DNA from: Thermoplasmata archaeon
Lineage (GTDB): Archaea; Thermoplasmatota; Thermoplasmata; Lutacidiplasmatales; UBA184
Direction of reading: 5' to 3'
NCBI GenBank assembly: GCA_030037695.1
Contig: JASHQF010000053.1
Coordinates: 1-10,347, forward strand
Length of the DNA stretch: 10,347 nucleotides
Shown: piece after piece, positions 9,726 through 10,347 of the stretch
Position numbering within the stretch: position 1 is the stretch's first letter
How the letters are laid out: the number at the start of each line of letters is the position of its first letter
Position numbers and translations under genes: made by a program
Notes under the pieces: model-generated
Told to the model about the DNA's origin: nothing
The model's input: the letters and a program-made list of their open reading frames with translations, nothing else
The model's database searches: none

Positions 9726-10347
9726 TCAGCGGCCGGCCCGGTCGAGCACGGCGAGCGCCGAGGCCGTGATCCACCGGCTCGGCGCGGCCGGACGCTCGAG
9801 GACCATCGGGTAGACCGGGGGCCGCGGCTGGTACTCCGGGTCCTCGCTGTCCGGGTGGGCCGGCCCCATCGCCCACCGTCCGTCGGGCCCCCGCAGCGCC
9901 TCCAGGTGGTCGAGCGCGGGGCGGAGCCGGCGGTCGTCGCCGTACCCCAGCCGGGTGAGGAGCTCCAGGCCGACCAGGAAGTCGTAGTAGTAGTGGACCG
10001 GGAAGTGGGGGCGGTACCACGGCGCGTAGCGGCCCCGTCCCTCGCGAAGGAGGCGGCGCTCGAGGAAGAACTCGGCGCCGCGCTCGACCGCCGCCTGGAC
10101 CGACCGCGTCCGCTCCGCCCGCGGGATCTCGGCGAGGGCGGAGAGGGGCTCCCACGAATCGAGCGTCCCCACCCGCGACGGGAAGCAATGCCACCCGCCG
10201 TCCGGCTTCTGCCGGCACACGATCCAGCCGATCGCCCGGCGCGTGCCCGGGTCGTCGCCGCGGCCGAACCTGAGGAGCATCCGGGCGGAATTGCCCACGA
10301 TGCAGGCCTCGCTCTCGGGACCCCCGAGCTCCCCTCCGTCGGGGCTC
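9726..10347 (-). CDS. Prenyltransferase/squalene-cyclase-repeat protein (partial, 5' end missing)
   Basis: The frame is open from the right edge of the window to TGA at 9728-9726, giving 206 residues. A GTG lies at 10298, but coding-like sequence with a DGGE-type repeat (SPDGGELGGPESEACIVGN) continues upstream of it, so the true start is outside. The visible part has repeats of the (Q)xxDGxW kind seen in alpha-alpha barrel terpene cyclases and protein prenyltransferase beta subunits: QKPDGGWHCF and GPDGRWAMG, plus the edge copy lacking Trp. Between them is an aromatic stretch (APWYRPHFPVHYYYDF) that could line a hydrophobic cavity. The C-terminus (PMVLERPAAPSRWITASALAVL) looks like a closing helix. 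The squalene-hopene cyclase DxDD motif is not in the visible part, so enzymatic activity cannot be judged. Many archaeal proteins with this repeat have no known function. No membrane segment is seen. It converges on tRNA-Phe. Confidence 0.7.
   Translation of the reverse strand, partial: SPDGGELGGPESEACIVGNSARMLLRFGRGDDPGTRRAIGWIVCRQKPDGGWHCFPSRVGTLDSWEPLSALAEIPRAERTRSVQAAVERGAEFFLERRLLREGRGRYAPWYRPHFPVHYYYDFLVGLELLTRLGYGDDRRLRPALDHLEALRGPDGRWAMGPAHPDSEDPEYQPRPPVYPMVLERPAAPSRWITASALAVLDRAGR

Overview
The window looks like a high-GC archaeal chromosome segment. It carries a type IA DNA topoisomerase of archaeal layout, a tRNA-Phe with an archaeal TATA box about 27 nt upstream, and two protein genes whose TATA-like boxes lie 25-29 nt upstream of GTG start codons, the geometry of leaderless archaeal transcripts. 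A proteasome-like gene end at the left edge fits the same picture. A thermoplasmatal (Thermoplasmatota-like) euryarchaeote is my best guess from this mix of bacterial-type UvrA/UvrC repair genes, leaderless promoters and gene content. That placement is inference; nothing in the window fixes the lineage.

Layout, left to right: (1) the 3' end of a + strand gene resembling proteasome subunit alpha (2-196). It converges with (2) a minus-strand block read from right to left: creatininase-family amidohydrolase (6865-6143), uvrA (6146-3294), uvrC (3297-1552) and an MFS exporter (1528-206). The first three genes are joined by two 4-bp ATGA stop/start overlaps and the fourth follows after 23 nt, so this looks like one operon driven by a TATA-like box at 6885-6894. 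(3) topA (9449-6990, minus strand), its own unit with a TATA-like box at 9473-9483. (4) A 165-bp intergenic region (9450-9614) holding the divergent promoters of topA and tRNA-Phe and two adjacent perfect GC palindromes. (5) tRNA-Phe(GAA) on the + strand (9615-9688). (6) The 3' part of a minus-strand gene for a prenyltransferase/squalene-cyclase-repeat protein that runs off the right edge.

Working together: UvrA and UvrC are the damage-recognition and dual-incision components of nucleotide excision repair. UvrB, which must join them, is not in this window. The leading creatininase-type hydrolase is a candidate for ArfB of archaeal riboflavin/F420 synthesis, but its presence in a repair operon is unexplained. 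TopA carries four zinc-ribbon cysteine sets and a basic, Ala/Pro-rich tail.

No gene-free stretch exceeds 300 bases. The larger gaps are 6866-6989 (the creatininase promoter and nothing else I can see) and 9450-9614 (described above). The many long open frames antisense to or out of frame with these genes are by-products of the high GC content and are not annotated. I see no insertion sequence, CRISPR array, phage gene or defence system here; most of the window is ordinary core genome with a few oddities.
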